NCBI GenBank assembly: GCA_003569705.1 | Contig: BGOU01000007.1 | Coordinates: 124,001-188,000, forward strand | Direction of reading: 5' to 3' | DNA length: 64,000 nt | Source of the DNA: Nitrosarchaeum sp. | Lineage (GTDB): Archaea; Thermoproteota; Nitrososphaeria; Nitrososphaerales; Nitrosopumilaceae | Position numbers and translations under genes: made by a program | Notes under the pieces: model-generated | Seen by the model: only the letters and a program-made list of their open reading frames with translations | What the model was told of the DNA's origin: nothing | Databases searched by the model: none | In this document: one piece after another, positions 44,823 through 53,241 of the stretch | Layout of the letters: each line of letters opens with the position of its first letter | Numbering within the stretch: position 1 is the first letter of the stretch

Positions 44823-44900
44823 ATGTGTGGATGCTTCATTACTCATAATCCTCATCACATGTCAGACGGCTTTTCCGCTCATCATCAGCATCCATACTAA
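44823..44900 (+). CDS. Possible 25-aa His/Cys-rich microprotein
   Basis: ATG 44823 to TAA 44900. The product has two Cys and six His in 25 residues: 'MCGCFITHNPHHMSD' then 'AHHQHPY'. The composition is striking for chance translation of AT-rich DNA and would suit metal binding. No ribosome site is evident. Evidence is composition only. Confidence 0.3.
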   Translation: MCGCFITHNPHHMSDGFSAHHQHPY

Positions 44901-44924
44901 CTTTTAATACGCATTATTTTAGGT

Positions 44925-45020
44925 GTGAATGTTATTTGGATATTCACTTTATAACGTAAATTCTCTGCAAACATGTTCTTGTAATTGCTACATAGAAGTC
45001 AAATATATCCCATAATGAAA
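44925..45020 (+). repeat. Dispersed element, copy 1 (possible microprotein or small RNA)
   Basis: Similar by eye, without gaps over the first 60 bases, to 50821-50916. The best block is CTGCAAACATGTTCTTGTAA here versus CTGCAAATATGTTCTTGTAA there. An in-frame ORF (44929-45015, 28 aa) contains 'LQTCSCNCY'; copy 2 has 'LQICSCNHQ' at the same place. A short hairpin GTGAAT...ATTCAC is at its left end. Confidence 0.45.
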
Positions 45021-45117
45021 CAAATCTAGAAATCATGTGTTTGAATAGATTTTGAGGAATTCTAGCATATTGAACGAAGTTAAAACAAATATAGAATGAA
45101 AACAACATATTTTGAGA

Positions 45118-45432
45118 ATGAGTTATTCTACACGATTATTTATTTTTGGAATATTAATTTCATTTCTAGTACCCGTTATAGAAGAAATAAGTCTACAGAA
45201 TGAATCAAATAGTATTCTAGATATACTATTTTCTTATACTCCTCATTTTTGGAAATTAGGTTACTCTGTATTGTTGGTGTTCATTTTGCCAGTTATGATA
45301 ATTCCAAAATTACAAAAACTGTTTGTTGAGAATCATTTCAAATGGTATTCGTTTTTGGCAGGGAATTCATTTGGATTTGGCATAATTGAAATCATCACAT
45401 TTTCTTTGTCTGCTCAAACCATTCAATATTAA
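45118..45432 (+). CDS. Small membrane protein, three helices
   Basis: 104 aa from ATG 45118 (the frame is open from TTG 45112). Hydrophobic segments at about 7-22, 44-65 and 82-98 with basic 'KLQKLFVENHFKW' between the last two. No family recognised. Confidence 0.55.
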   Translation: MSYSTRLFIFGILISFLVPVIEEISLQNESNSILDILFSYTPHFWKLGYSVLLVFILPVMIIPKLQKLFVENHFKWYSFLAGNSFGFGIIEIITFSLSAQTIQY

Positions 45433-45494
45433 CATCAAATTTAAAAAAACATTGAGATAGAACAGCCTGGAAATTATAAATCCATAAAATAATT

Positions 45495-46619
45495 TTATCC
45501 AAATGTAAATGTAAAAATCTCAAACCCAGGAGATTCCACTAATATTTCCAGAGTGTGTTCTTCAGTTGTATCTGTTTGTACAATATTATATAATCCAGGT
45601 TCATGTACCTGTATACGTCCAAGTGTTCCAACGTCTTTTCCAGAAATTGACGAGTCAATGATTTTTCCATCTATTTTGATTTGGAGATTACCTTCACCAG
45701 CAGTTACGATATTTACTTCTTTTCCACTGTATGGAACAACAATTGAACCAGAATCAGAAATCAATTTCATACTTCCTTTCAAATTTTTCCATGTTCCATC
45801 AAGATAGAAATTATGTAGTTGTATTGATTTCGGAATAGAGTAAGTAACATCTTGATTTGGTTTGAATCCTTCTGGACTTCCTAGTTGATTTCTTCCAGAT
45901 ACAAAATCATACCCAAAATACAATTCGGGAGTTCTAAATCCTGATGAATCAAATTCATCAATCTTGACAAATTCTTTTGCAGATGATGTGTTTAGCCCCA
46001 AAGATTCATTTCTTTCTCTCAGTAGATCTTGTATTACCTTCTCAGTTTCTTGATAACCTCCTTCACCAATGTGATCATATCTGATATATCCTTCATGATC
46101 AGCAATGTATTTTCTAGGCCAGTAGTTATTTTCAAATGCATCCCAAGTTTTTTTATCATTGTCTAATACAACTGGATAATGAATCCCGTGTTTTGCAACT
46201 GCTGTCTTAACATTATTGATATCTTTTTCAAACTCAAATTCCGGGGAATGAATGCCAATTATCAATAAACCCTGATCAGCGTATTTTTCATTCCAAGATG
46301 TGATAAATGGTAAGGTTCTAACACAGTTTATGCAGCTATATGTCCAAATATCATATAATACAACTTTACCCTTAATTGCATTTGCTAGTTCCTCAGGAGT
46401 TGTATTGATGTATCCTGAAATTCCTACTAATTCAGGAGCTTTCTTGTATCCAAGTTTGCTAATTTTTTGTTCAGAATTTGACGTGTTAGATTCATCTGAT
46501 ATGTTTGCAAGAGTTTGTTGTGGTTGTGAATCCAATATAGATAAGGATAAACTAAGAATGATTACTCCAGCTAAAATCGCTATTCCTAAAATTAGAGGGG
46601 TCTTTATTTCTGATTTCAT
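45495..46619 (-). CDS. Membrane-anchored thioredoxin-like protein (DipZ C-terminal type)
   Basis: One N-terminal membrane helix (about 8-29), a Ser/Asn-rich linker, then a thioredoxin fold with CxxC at C96/C99 ('WTYSCINCVRTLPFITSW') and 'IGIHSPEFEFEKD', and a C-terminal beta domain ('GYDFVSGRNQLGSPEGF') as in bacterial DipZ. The thioredoxin part should face outside and pass electrons to or from protein disulfides. The CcdA gene upstream, 4 nt away, supplies the membrane electron carrier; in DipZ both parts are one protein. Confidence 0.88.
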   Translation of the reverse strand: MKSEIKTPLILGIAILAGVIILSLSLSILDSQPQQTLANISDESNTSNSEQKISKLGYKKAPELVGISGYINTTPEELANAIKGKVVLYDIWTYSCINCVRTLPFITSWNEKYADQGLLIIGIHSPEFEFEKDINNVKTAVAKHGIHYPVVLDNDKKTWDAFENNYWPRKYIADHEGYIRYDHIGEGGYQETEKVIQDLLRERNESLGLNTSSAKEFVKIDEFDSSGFRTPELYFGYDFVSGRNQLGSPEGFKPNQDVTYSIPKSIQLHNFYLDGTWKNLKGSMKLISDSGSIVVPYSGKEVNIVTAGEGNLQIKIDGKIIDSSISGKDVGTLGRIQVHEPGLYNIVQTDTTEEHTLEILVESPGFEIFTFTFG

Positions 46620-46623
46620 TTAA

Positions 46624-47355
46624 TCATCCTAACAATAACAATTTATCTAAAAGTGGAAAGTTTGCAACATATGCAAGTTGATTTGTAAATACCAGAATTC
46701 CTAAAAGTATTATGAATCCTCCCAATATCAAATTATAATATTTTAGATGCTTACTCATTGCTCGTATTACTCTTGTAGCCCTTGAGAAAAATACACCCAT
46801 TAGAACAAATGGAATTCCCAATCCGAGAGAATAAGCTAACAACAAATGAAATGATACGGATGGAGTAGTTGCAGCCAATGTTAGAATTGTTCCGAGTATA
46901 GGACCCACACATGGAGTCCATCCAGCGGCAAAAGCTAGACCAAATACAAAAGATAAAGGATAGCTAGATTTTTTTCTTTTTGGAAAAAATTTTCTTTCTA
47001 TATTTAGGGCTCTAATCTTTGTCGATAATAACAGAAATAGTCCAAAGGATATGATGATTATTCCTCCAACATAGTTTAGACTTTGTATTATATCACCAGC
47101 TGCACTTGATAAAACACTATTAATCAAAACACCCAAAGCAGAAAATACTACTGAAAACCCTAGAACAAAAAATACAGTGTTTAGAATTATACCTGTTCTG
47201 TTAATGGTCATAGTAGATCCACTTTTAGAACTGAGTTCGGTAACTGTAGTGCCAGATATGTATGCAAGAAAAGCTGGAATCATGGGTAGGATACACGGTG
47301 CGACAAATGATGCTATGCCAGCAAATAGGGCTACAAGTATGGTGACCTCTGTCAT
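46624..47355 (-). CDS. ccdA: CcdA/DsbD-type transmembrane electron transporter
   Basis: 243 aa with six hydrophobic helices. The redox cysteines are in 'VAPCILPMIPAFLAYISG' (helix 1) and 'GWTPCVGPILGT' (helix 4), the signature of the CcdA/DsbD transmembrane domain, which carries reducing power across the membrane from cytoplasmic thioredoxin. Operon with the thioredoxin-like gene 45495-46619. Possible roles: cytochrome or copper-protein maturation, relevant to the copper-rich respiration of ammonia-oxidising archaea (inference). Confidence 0.9.
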   Translation of the reverse strand: MTEVTILVALFAGIASFVAPCILPMIPAFLAYISGTTVTELSSKSGSTMTINRTGIILNTVFFVLGFSVVFSALGVLINSVLSSAAGDIIQSLNYVGGIIIISFGLFLLLSTKIRALNIERKFFPKRKKSSYPLSFVFGLAFAAGWTPCVGPILGTILTLAATTPSVSFHLLLAYSLGLGIPFVLMGVFFSRATRVIRAMSKHLKYYNLILGGFIILLGILVFTNQLAYVANFPLLDKLLLLG

Positions 47356-47610
47356 AAGTACATTATTTTAATAGAGCAATAAAACTGATTATCCAAGTTA
47401 GTTCCAAATTAGATCCCAATCTTTTGGACTAGAAAAAAATCAAACAAGATAAATCAAAAATAATCTAAAAATCATCTAAAAAAACAAGATAGCCAGCATC
47501 ATCATAGATTGTATTTGTTTACCTCATCTCCAAATTTACTGGATTTGTTGATTTCTTTTTTTCCTGAATATTTAGTTATTTTTCAGATATGTGATGTTAT
47601 TTGAAATCGC

Positions 47611-47973
47611 TTAATCTTGATTTTTGTAATAGAGTGTGATAATTTTATCCACCACGGTATCTGTGTCAACATCTTTTTCTGTGCTTACAAGAAGCAAATG
47701 ATCATCTCCAAGATAAAAGGAAAAACGCTTAACCAAGTCATATTCAGCCAAGGTGTATTTTGTTTTGCCAAGCCATTTGGACATTTCTTTACGTGCCTTC
47801 CAATCAATAATGGAAAGAGTGACCAATTCATTTTCTTTATGTTCAGAAAGTAGGCTAGTCAAGCCTTTACGCATGCCACCTCCAACGCGAGCAGCCCATT
47901 CATCATAAACAGTAGCAAACCTGATTTTAGGATTAGATTCTAAAATTTGTGAACAAAAAGTTTCATAATTCAA
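47611..47973 (-). CDS. Hypothetical protein, paralog of 40257-40613
   Basis: 120 aa, 'MNYETFCSQILESNPKIRFA' at the start and 'FYLGDDHLLLVSTEKD' at the end. It has 'VYDEWAARVGGGMRKGLTSL', suggesting a roadblock-like alpha/beta fold. Shares the family pattern with the gene at 40257. No operon partner. Function unknown. Confidence 0.6.
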   Translation of the reverse strand: MNYETFCSQILESNPKIRFATVYDEWAARVGGGMRKGLTSLLSEHKENELVTLSIIDWKARKEMSKWLGKTKYTLAEYDLVKRFSFYLGDDHLLLVSTEKDVDTDTVVDKIITLYYKNQD

Positions 47974-48175
47974 TGATTGTTCTATGCATTCCTGATTATT
48001 AGAGTTTTATTTATCTCAATTATCTTGTTAATGAAAAAACCGCTCACCATAAATGAAAACAAAATAATTCATTGCAACATGTATGATATAGATTAACTTT
48101 GATCAAATTTTCATAAATGAATTACATATTTTCTTGCTGGTTGATATTCATCATAAACTAATATCAGAGAGTTTT

Positions 48176-48799
48176 TCATTTTTTCTTGAAAGATATCTCT
48201 TGCCCATTGCCAATAGGAACTGTAATTGATTCAACATGTGGGATTCTATCAATATGATTTAGATATTTTTTTATGTGTTTTTGAAATCTTCTTGGAAAAA
48301 TGATATTATCTGCAGCAATTATACCGCCTTTTTTTAACATGGGTAAACAAATATCAAAATAAAATGAATATTCTTCTTTATCTGCATCAATAAATATAAA
48401 ATCAAAATGATCTTGTGTGTTTGATTTTTTAGATTTACTTAGTTGAATTAGAACATCTCTTGCTATGCCTTGCCTGATTTCTATCATACTAGACACACCA
48501 GCTTTACTAAAATTCTTTTGTGCCAGTTTAATTTTTTTGAGATTTTTTTCGATTGTAATTATCTTTGAGTTTTTTCCAGTCATGGCATCTGCAAACCACA
48601 AAGTAGAGTAACCAGTAGATGTACCAATTTCAAGTATCTTTTTGGGTTTGTGTATTTTGAGAAGAATGTTATAAAAAATTCCAGTATCTTTAGTTATTGC
48701 CAGCATTCTTTCATCATGATGAATCTCATTGTAATTTTTTTTCTCATAATCAGCTCTTTTTTCAAGAGTGTTTAGAACGTGAGAGATTTTTTTATTCAA
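48176..48799 (-). CDS. O-methyltransferase, class I (catechol OMT-like)
   Basis: 207 aa. SAM motif I 'KILEIGTSTGYSTLWFADAM' (about residue 54), acidic residue after strand 2 ('IITIEKN'), 'FDFIFIDADKEEYSFYFDIC' and 'GGIIAADNIIFP'. These are typical of the metal-dependent COMT/CCoAOMT family. Substrate unknown. TTG start. Confidence 0.87.
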   Translation of the reverse strand: MNKKISHVLNTLEKRADYEKKNYNEIHHDERMLAITKDTGIFYNILLKIHKPKKILEIGTSTGYSTLWFADAMTGKNSKIITIEKNLKKIKLAQKNFSKAGVSSMIEIRQGIARDVLIQLSKSKKSNTQDHFDFIFIDADKEEYSFYFDICLPMLKKGGIIAADNIIFPRRFQKHIKKYLNHIDRIPHVESITVPIGNGQEISFKKK

Positions 48800-48880
48800 T
48801 TAATTGGATTAGGTGTATCTTGAATTTAACCAGTGATAGGTATTCATGTATTTTACACTCAATGGATCTTGATGATAAAA

Positions 48881-49274
48881 CTAGGATGTGTTGTATTTAT
48901 TGGACATGATCAAACACACAAAGAATCCACTTCCTGAAATAACGTCAGCCCTATGGTTTACCCCTTTTGGAATGAATATAGTTGCAGGTGAATTCACCTT
49001 ATAGATTTCATCATCCAGTTGAATTTCATAGACCAGTTTATCATTCTGCGAAAGAAGTATGTTCACTTCATCTACATTATGCTTATGCAATATACTGTAT
49101 TTTGATATTTTTTTATCAATGGCATCAACAAAGTGAACAGCAGCATGAATTTTTGATTCAGGGATTATTTTTTTACTTAACATTGAAATACGTTTGATTG
49201 GTGCTTTTTTATGAAATTGAACTTCAGACAGAGGTTCGTGTATTCCCTTTGTAATGTATTTTTTATATTTACGC
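48881..49274 (-). CDS. Cupin-fold protein
   Basis: 131 aa from a GTG whose codon spans 49274-49276. Cupin motif 1 is 'ILHKHNVDEVNILLSQND' and motif 2 'PATIFIPKGVNHRADV', giving His and Glu ligands for one metal. Could be a small isomerase, dioxygenase or sensor. Neighbours give no clue. Confidence 0.7.
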
Positions 49275-49354
49275 ACATTCTAGAAAGATAATTTTTAGTA
49301 TAAAACAAGTATGATTACAAATTATCATATAAGTAACAATTGATAATAAAATAC

Positions 49355-50032
49355 ATGCAAGATAGGACTTCAGAATGGTTTGTCCCAAAGATCGGTCCAA
49401 GAAACTTTAGAATTGGCATAGGAATGTTATTCTTACCTTATACTTTTATTGTGACATGTTTTGCTGTATGGGGTTCACTTGGCGGCACATTTGTTTTAGA
49501 TAGACTTGGTGCAATATGCATAATCTATTTTCTTGCAGTTGGTGTCTCAGCTCATTGTCTTGATGCAGTAGGTGGAAAAACAAAACCATGGGGAACATTA
49601 CCAAAAAGAAAAATTCTAACGATTGCAATAATATCGCTAGGAATTTCTTTTACTGTCGGCCTATATTACGCATTTTTAGATTCACCAATCTTGTTTCCAA
49701 TAGGCATTGCTGAAGGATTTTTTCTGTTTGCTTATAATTTAGAACTTTTTGGCGGGAGATTCCACAACAATATATCCACAGTAGTTTCATGGGGGATTTT
49801 ACCAGTATTTGCGGGTTCTGCTATACAAACAAATTCAATTTCGATTGAGACAATACTTTTGAGCATAGTTTCTGCATTGGTAACTTATTTCCTAATTACA
49901 ACATCAAGAAGATACAAAGAGCTCAAAAGAGATGGGCTTGATTCATCCAAAAGTAAAGAAATCATTCTAAAATTAATTACTCTGTTTGTAGCAATAGGAA
50001 CATTTTCGTTCTTTATCCTACGAGTTATCTAG
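49355..50032 (+). CDS. Polytopic membrane protein, possibly UbiA-related
   Basis: About 225 aa with seven or so hydrophobic helices. 'VGVSAHCLDAVGGKTKPWGT' after helix 2 and 'LFAYNLELFGGRFHNN' in the middle recall the two Asp-rich regions of UbiA prenyltransferases, but the NDxxDxxxD motif is not intact. The 3' end overlaps the UbiE-like methyltransferase on the other strand. The UbiA relation is weak; transport or lipid roles are open. TTG 49340 is an alternative start. Confidence 0.5.
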   Translation: MQDRTSEWFVPKIGPRNFRIGIGMLFLPYTFIVTCFAVWGSLGGTFVLDRLGAICIIYFLAVGVSAHCLDAVGGKTKPWGTLPKRKILTIAIISLGISFTVGLYYAFLDSPILFPIGIAEGFFLFAYNLELFGGRFHNNISTVVSWGILPVFAGSAIQTNSISIETILLSIVSALVTYFLITTSRRYKELKRDGLDSSKSKEIILKLITLFVAIGTFSFFILRVI

Positions 50033-50704
50033 TCTTCTTCCAACCAGAATAGCGCAAGAACCCAATGTGAAATAACGAAACTCGGTATCCAAACCCACTT
50101 CTCTCATAGCAGAAATATAGTCTTTAAGCCAAGTACTTGAACGTATTAGTTTTGGAAGTATAATAAATGCGTCCTTCCAAGTGGGAATAAAATATCCAAT
50201 CAATCGCAATAAAATAAAATAAAAATTCCAAATCATACGAACAAAAATATTTCTAGGATATGTAAAGTCATGTAAAATTATTACTCCATTTGGATTTAGA
50301 TGTGTGACACATTTTTTAATTAGAGTTTTTGCATCACAGTATTTTGGAATGTAAGAAGAAGTTATAGAATCAAATCTTTGATCAAGTTCAAGTTTTTCTG
50401 CATCTTGGTGTATAAACAAAATATTCTCAAATGATTTGGAATTAAATCGGGCAACATCGAGGTAACTCATAGACATATCAAGTCCAATCACATCAGCGTG
50501 AGGAAATCTCTGTGCAATCTTTCTTGTTAAAATTCCTGTACCACATGCTAAATCTAAAATAGATTTCCCATAAATTTTATTTATGATCTCTTTTTTCCAA
50601 ATTCCATCTCTGCCAAACGTTGTCCAGTGAACGACTTTATCGTATGAGCCAGACGTATTTCTAAAAAATTTTGACACAAGGCTCTTTGGTGAATTAATTG
50701 ACAT
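50018..50704 (-). CDS. SAM-dependent methyltransferase, UbiE/MenG-like
   Basis: 'FFRNTSGSYDKVVHWTTFGR' at the N-terminus resembles UbiE; motif I is 'SILDLACGTGILTRKIAQRF', then 'VIGLDMSMSYLDVAR', 'FDSITSSYIPKYCD' and 'NGVIILHDFTYP'. About 228 aa from ATG 50704. UbiE/MenG methylates demethylmenaquinone; given MqnC and UbiD in the window this is attractive, but many small-molecule methyltransferases look alike. Confidence 0.75.
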   Translation of the reverse strand: MSINSPKSLVSKFFRNTSGSYDKVVHWTTFGRDGIWKKEIINKIYGKSILDLACGTGILTRKIAQRFPHADVIGLDMSMSYLDVARFNSKSFENILFIHQDAEKLELDQRFDSITSSYIPKYCDAKTLIKKCVTHLNPNGVIILHDFTYPRNIFVRMIWNFYFILLRLIGYFIPTWKDAFIILPKLIRSSTWLKDYISAMREVGLDTEFRYFTLGSCAILVGRRLDNS

Positions 50705-50820
50705 TGCAACATACAAAATAAATATCCAATATATGGATTGATTGATGTTTTAGAAACTAGATCTTAGGAGATAATTAATTTAATAAAGAAAAAGCATGAT
50801 AATTTCATATAATTTATTTT

Positions 50821-50916
50821 CTGAATGTTATTCATGAATGCACCTCATAACACAAGTTTTCTGCAAATATGTTCTTGTAACCACCAGAGAAGTAAAAGAA
50901 CCATCATAATGAAGTG
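50821..50916 (+). repeat. Dispersed element, copy 2 (possible microprotein or small RNA)
   Basis: Partner of 44925-45020. The in-frame ORF 50825-50917 (30 aa) starts 'MLFMNAPHN' and contains 'LQICSCNHQRSKR'. The copy-1 ORF also starts MLF and has LQxCSCN at the same distance. Divergence after the CSCN block is greater. The surrounding gap (50705-51013) has no other gene. Confidence 0.45.
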
Positions 50917-51013
50917 ATATTCAGACACCAGAATAACATATGGAAGTAAAAAACATGAAATGAAAAGAGAATTAAGAGTTATAAAAATAAATATATCAAT
51001 AATTTTTCTAGAC

Positions 51014-51424
51014 CTAACTTTTGATTCTCATTATTTTAGTTCTGTCCATTACTTTCCAATATTCAACATTTTGTCCATTTTCAATTGTTCCATTTATTTC
51101 AGCATCAACTAAAGTGACATCAATCGTCTCAAAAGTTTCTGAATCCATAATTTGGATAGTTTCACCAATAATGGAGATGATCTGACCCATTCTCTTGTCT
51201 ATTAGTGGGATATGCACTTGCATGCTAACAGGTCCGACATGTGGTCTGGATTTACCATCAAATACACCCACACCTACAATTCTAGCCTTTGCTGCACCAT
51301 GTTTTCCAGGTTTAGATGTATCATATTCGGTAATCCTACAAGCCTCACCATCAGGTTGATCTGAGACAGGTAGTAGAATGTATGAACCAATTTTTAATGA
51401 ACCAAGATCAGCTGGTTTACTCAT
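51014..51424 (-). CDS. eif5A: Translation initiation factor aIF5A
   Basis: IF5A promotes peptide-bond formation at difficult sequences. The hypusine/deoxyhypusine lysine is K41 in 'EYDTSKPGKHGAAKARIVGV'; the C-terminal OB fold includes 'QIISIIGETIQIMDSETFET'. 136 aa. The gene at 51459-52124 lies 34 bp upstream on the same strand. Confidence 0.95.
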   Translation of the reverse strand: MSKPADLGSLKIGSYILLPVSDQPDGEACRITEYDTSKPGKHGAAKARIVGVGVFDGKSRPHVGPVSMQVHIPLIDKRMGQIISIIGETIQIMDSETFETIDVTLVDAEINGTIENGQNVEYWKVMDRTKIMRIKS

Positions 51425-51458
51425 GAAGAACCAGATTTTAGTCGAATATTTAACGTTT

Positions 51459-52124
51459 CTACTTTAGTTTTTCCAGAATTGAAAGACTTAACAAATTAGT
51501 CATAGTCAGTCCTTTTCGATTTACATCACGTTTAGTTTGTTCACAGTACTTTTTTACACTCTGATGACCCTTGTCACTTGCAACTTCAATTACTACAATA
51601 TTTTCAGCGTATGGAAAAGTAAATTTTGAAGGCAGCATACAAAACGTCGTCATATGACCAAGCCCACCAATTTTAATTTTTTCTCTTTTCAGTAAGATAT
51701 TTGCAACTTCTTGTAAATCTTCTTCATACTCCCCATATTCCAAATAATAGACAGTAACAAAATTTGTTTCTCCAGATACTTCTCTTTGAAACAATTCGTC
51801 TTTAAGATTGAAGATAAAGGATGTTTTTTCTTGATTGTTTTTAGTTAGATCATCTGTGATAGATTGACTATCTTTGAATTTTCCTAGAATGTAATGATTA
51901 GTTGAATTAGAAAAATAGGGTTTACTTTCATCAGAAAATGTGCCAGTTACAAAATATAATGCTTCGATATTATTTGAAGATGTCCAAGAGTCTTTTAATT
52001 TAGCAGATTCTGAATTGTGTAAATATGGTGCACAAACATAACCAGAATAAGATAATTGTTGCTCAGACACTACCATATTTCTTGAAATTTGGTATTTATG
52101 CGTATAGAAAGTAGGCATGATCAT
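51459..52124 (-). CDS. Hypothetical protein, 221 aa
   Basis: Soluble alpha/beta protein with 'NNIEALYFVTGTFSDESKPY', 'TNFVTVYYLEYGEYEEDLQE', 'KIGGLGHMTTFCMLPSKFTF' and 'ENIVVIEVASDKGHQSVKKY'. I recognise no family. It may share a transcript with aIF5A. ATG 52124 versus 52118 (both Met) is undecided. Confidence 0.6.
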   Translation of the reverse strand: MIMPTFYTHKYQISRNMVVSEQQLSYSGYVCAPYLHNSESAKLKDSWTSSNNIEALYFVTGTFSDESKPYFSNSTNHYILGKFKDSQSITDDLTKNNQEKTSFIFNLKDELFQREVSGETNFVTVYYLEYGEYEEDLQEVANILLKREKIKIGGLGHMTTFCMLPSKFTFPYAENIVVIEVASDKGHQSVKKYCEQTKRDVNRKGLTMTNLLSLSILEKLK

Positions 52125-52149
52125 TAATCAAATTAGCCAACCGTCGATA

Positions 52150-52160
52150 GTTTTTTAATA
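52150..52160 (+). promoter_or_regulatory. TATA-like box for tRNA-Tyr
   Basis: TTTTTTAATAC lies about 24 nt upstream of the tRNA 5' end at 52184, as expected for an archaeal tRNA promoter. Confidence 0.4.
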
Positions 52161-52183
52161 CTAGGGCACTTCATTTTTTTTGT

Positions 52184-52310
52184 CCCAAGCTAGCTCAGCC
52201 TGGTAGAGCTCCCGGCTGTAGTTGTTGGCTTAAGATGGCTGACTGAATAACAGCATATCAGGCATACAGAAACCGGGTTGTCGATGGTTCAACTCCGTCG
52301 CTTGGGACCA
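52184..52310 (+). tRNA. tRNA-Tyr (anticodon GTA) with a 50-nt intron
   Basis: Acceptor CCCAAGC/GCTTGGG with the C1-G72 pair of archaeal tRNA-Tyr, discriminator A and encoded CCA (52308-52310). D stem GCTC/GAGC, anticodon stem CCCGG/CCGGG, T stem GATGG/CCGTC with loop TTCAACT. The anticodon loop CTGTAG-A is interrupted after position 37 by an intron at 52222-52271, the canonical 37/38 site. Confidence 0.93.
52222..52271 (+). other. Intron of tRNA-Tyr
   Basis: 50 nt between tRNA positions 37 and 38. Removal restores a 7-nt anticodon loop. Archaeal introns of this kind are cut by the splicing endonuclease at a bulge-helix-bulge. The exact ends follow from the canonical position and were not folded by computation. 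Confidence 0.8.
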
Positions 52311-52401
52311 CAGTTTTTTATAAATTACTAAAAATAATAAAAAAATAGACTAATTTAAGAAAACAATGTTGAACTCTTAAATTAATAAAAAGATCTATTG
52401 T

Positions 52402-52593
52402 CTATGCTGTTTTTTTGACTTTTTGAGCAGCTGGTCCTTTTTGACCTTCACCGACTTCAAACTCGACTTTATCGCCTTCATTGATGAATCCATCAACATC
52501 TGATTTGTGAACGAATAGATCGTCACCAGATTCTCTTTCGATAAAACCAAAGCCTTTTGTGCGGTTGAACCACTTAACTGTGCCTTGTTCCAT
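52402..52593 (-). CDS. cspA: Cold-shock domain protein
   Basis: 63-aa single CSD: '[20 protein letters not shown]' contains RNP1 (KGFGFI), and '[10 protein letters not shown]' contains RNP2. Binds single-stranded RNA/DNA and melts secondary structure. The frame is open to 52659, but the family start is ATG 52593. CSPs are rare in archaea but regular in marine thaumarchaea, and may derive from bacteria. Confidence 0.93.
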   Translation of the reverse strand: MEQGTVKWFNRTKGFGFIERESGDDLFVHKSDVDGFINEGDKVEFEVGEGQKGPAAQKVKKTA

Positions 52594-52700
52594 TTGATTA
52601 TCACAAGAATTATTCCGTATATTAAGATAAGTTATCAAAATAGATCTAACATGTGGCAATTACACGCAAACATGGTCCATAATACCAGTTAAAAATAAGT

Positions 52701-53012
52701 TTAGAAATCTTTTGCAAAATGATTGTTGGTTTTTAACCATTCAACTTGAGGCAAAGTAAATCTCCAAACAATATCACCACGTTCGTCCTTTTTAAAATCC
52801 CAAGGTGCGATTATCACTATATCATTATCACGTATCCATACTCTACGCTTTAATTTTCCTCTGATTCTACCCCTTCTAGTAAGACCATCAGTACATTTTA
52901 CCATAACGTTTTCTCCTCCAAGCATTTTAAGCACTCTACCAAAAAGCTCGCCCTCTTCGGGTAAACGCATTTCTTTTAAATCACTTTCATTTTTGACTTG
53001 GCGCTTACCCAT
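52701..53012 (-). CDS. eif1A: Translation initiation factor aIF1A
   Basis: OB-fold factor that helps place initiator tRNA. 'PEEGELFGRVLKMLGGENVM', 'CTDGLTRRGRIRGKLKRRVW', 'IRDNDIVIIAPWDF' and 'RGDIVWRF' are diagnostic. 103 aa from ATG 53012 (MGKRQVKNE); the frame extends to 53036. Confidence 0.95.
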   Translation of the reverse strand: MGKRQVKNESDLKEMRLPEEGELFGRVLKMLGGENVMVKCTDGLTRRGRIRGKLKRRVWIRDNDIVIIAPWDFKKDERGDIVWRFTLPQVEWLKTNNHFAKDF

Positions 53013-53241
53013 AGCATACAATACAGTTATGAGCATATAAATTGATTAAATTCCAAAGTTGTTATCTATTTTTTCTTGAAAAAAAGAAGTATATTCACTA
53101 TTCTCACTAGATTCACTGTCATACCTAAAAAACGGTGATCATGTAATTTTCTATTTCCATTAAGAAAATAAAAAAAGATTAAAAAATAATTCAGCAGATT
53201 TGAAGAGAGATTTGAGTTTTTATTGACTTGTTTTTTATGAT

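Larger units (their letters stand above)
44783..45117. other. Intergenic region with small unusual ORFs
   Basis: 335 bp between dph6 and a membrane protein gene. It holds the His/Cys-rich ORF at 44823-44900 and copy 1 of a dispersed element at 44925-45020, both listed separately. Confidence 0.5.

Noticed and set aside
47440-47530. Minus-strand codons reading YDDAGYLVFLDDF
   Set aside because: Only 17 codons after a stop, no start codon; perhaps a remnant but not supportable.
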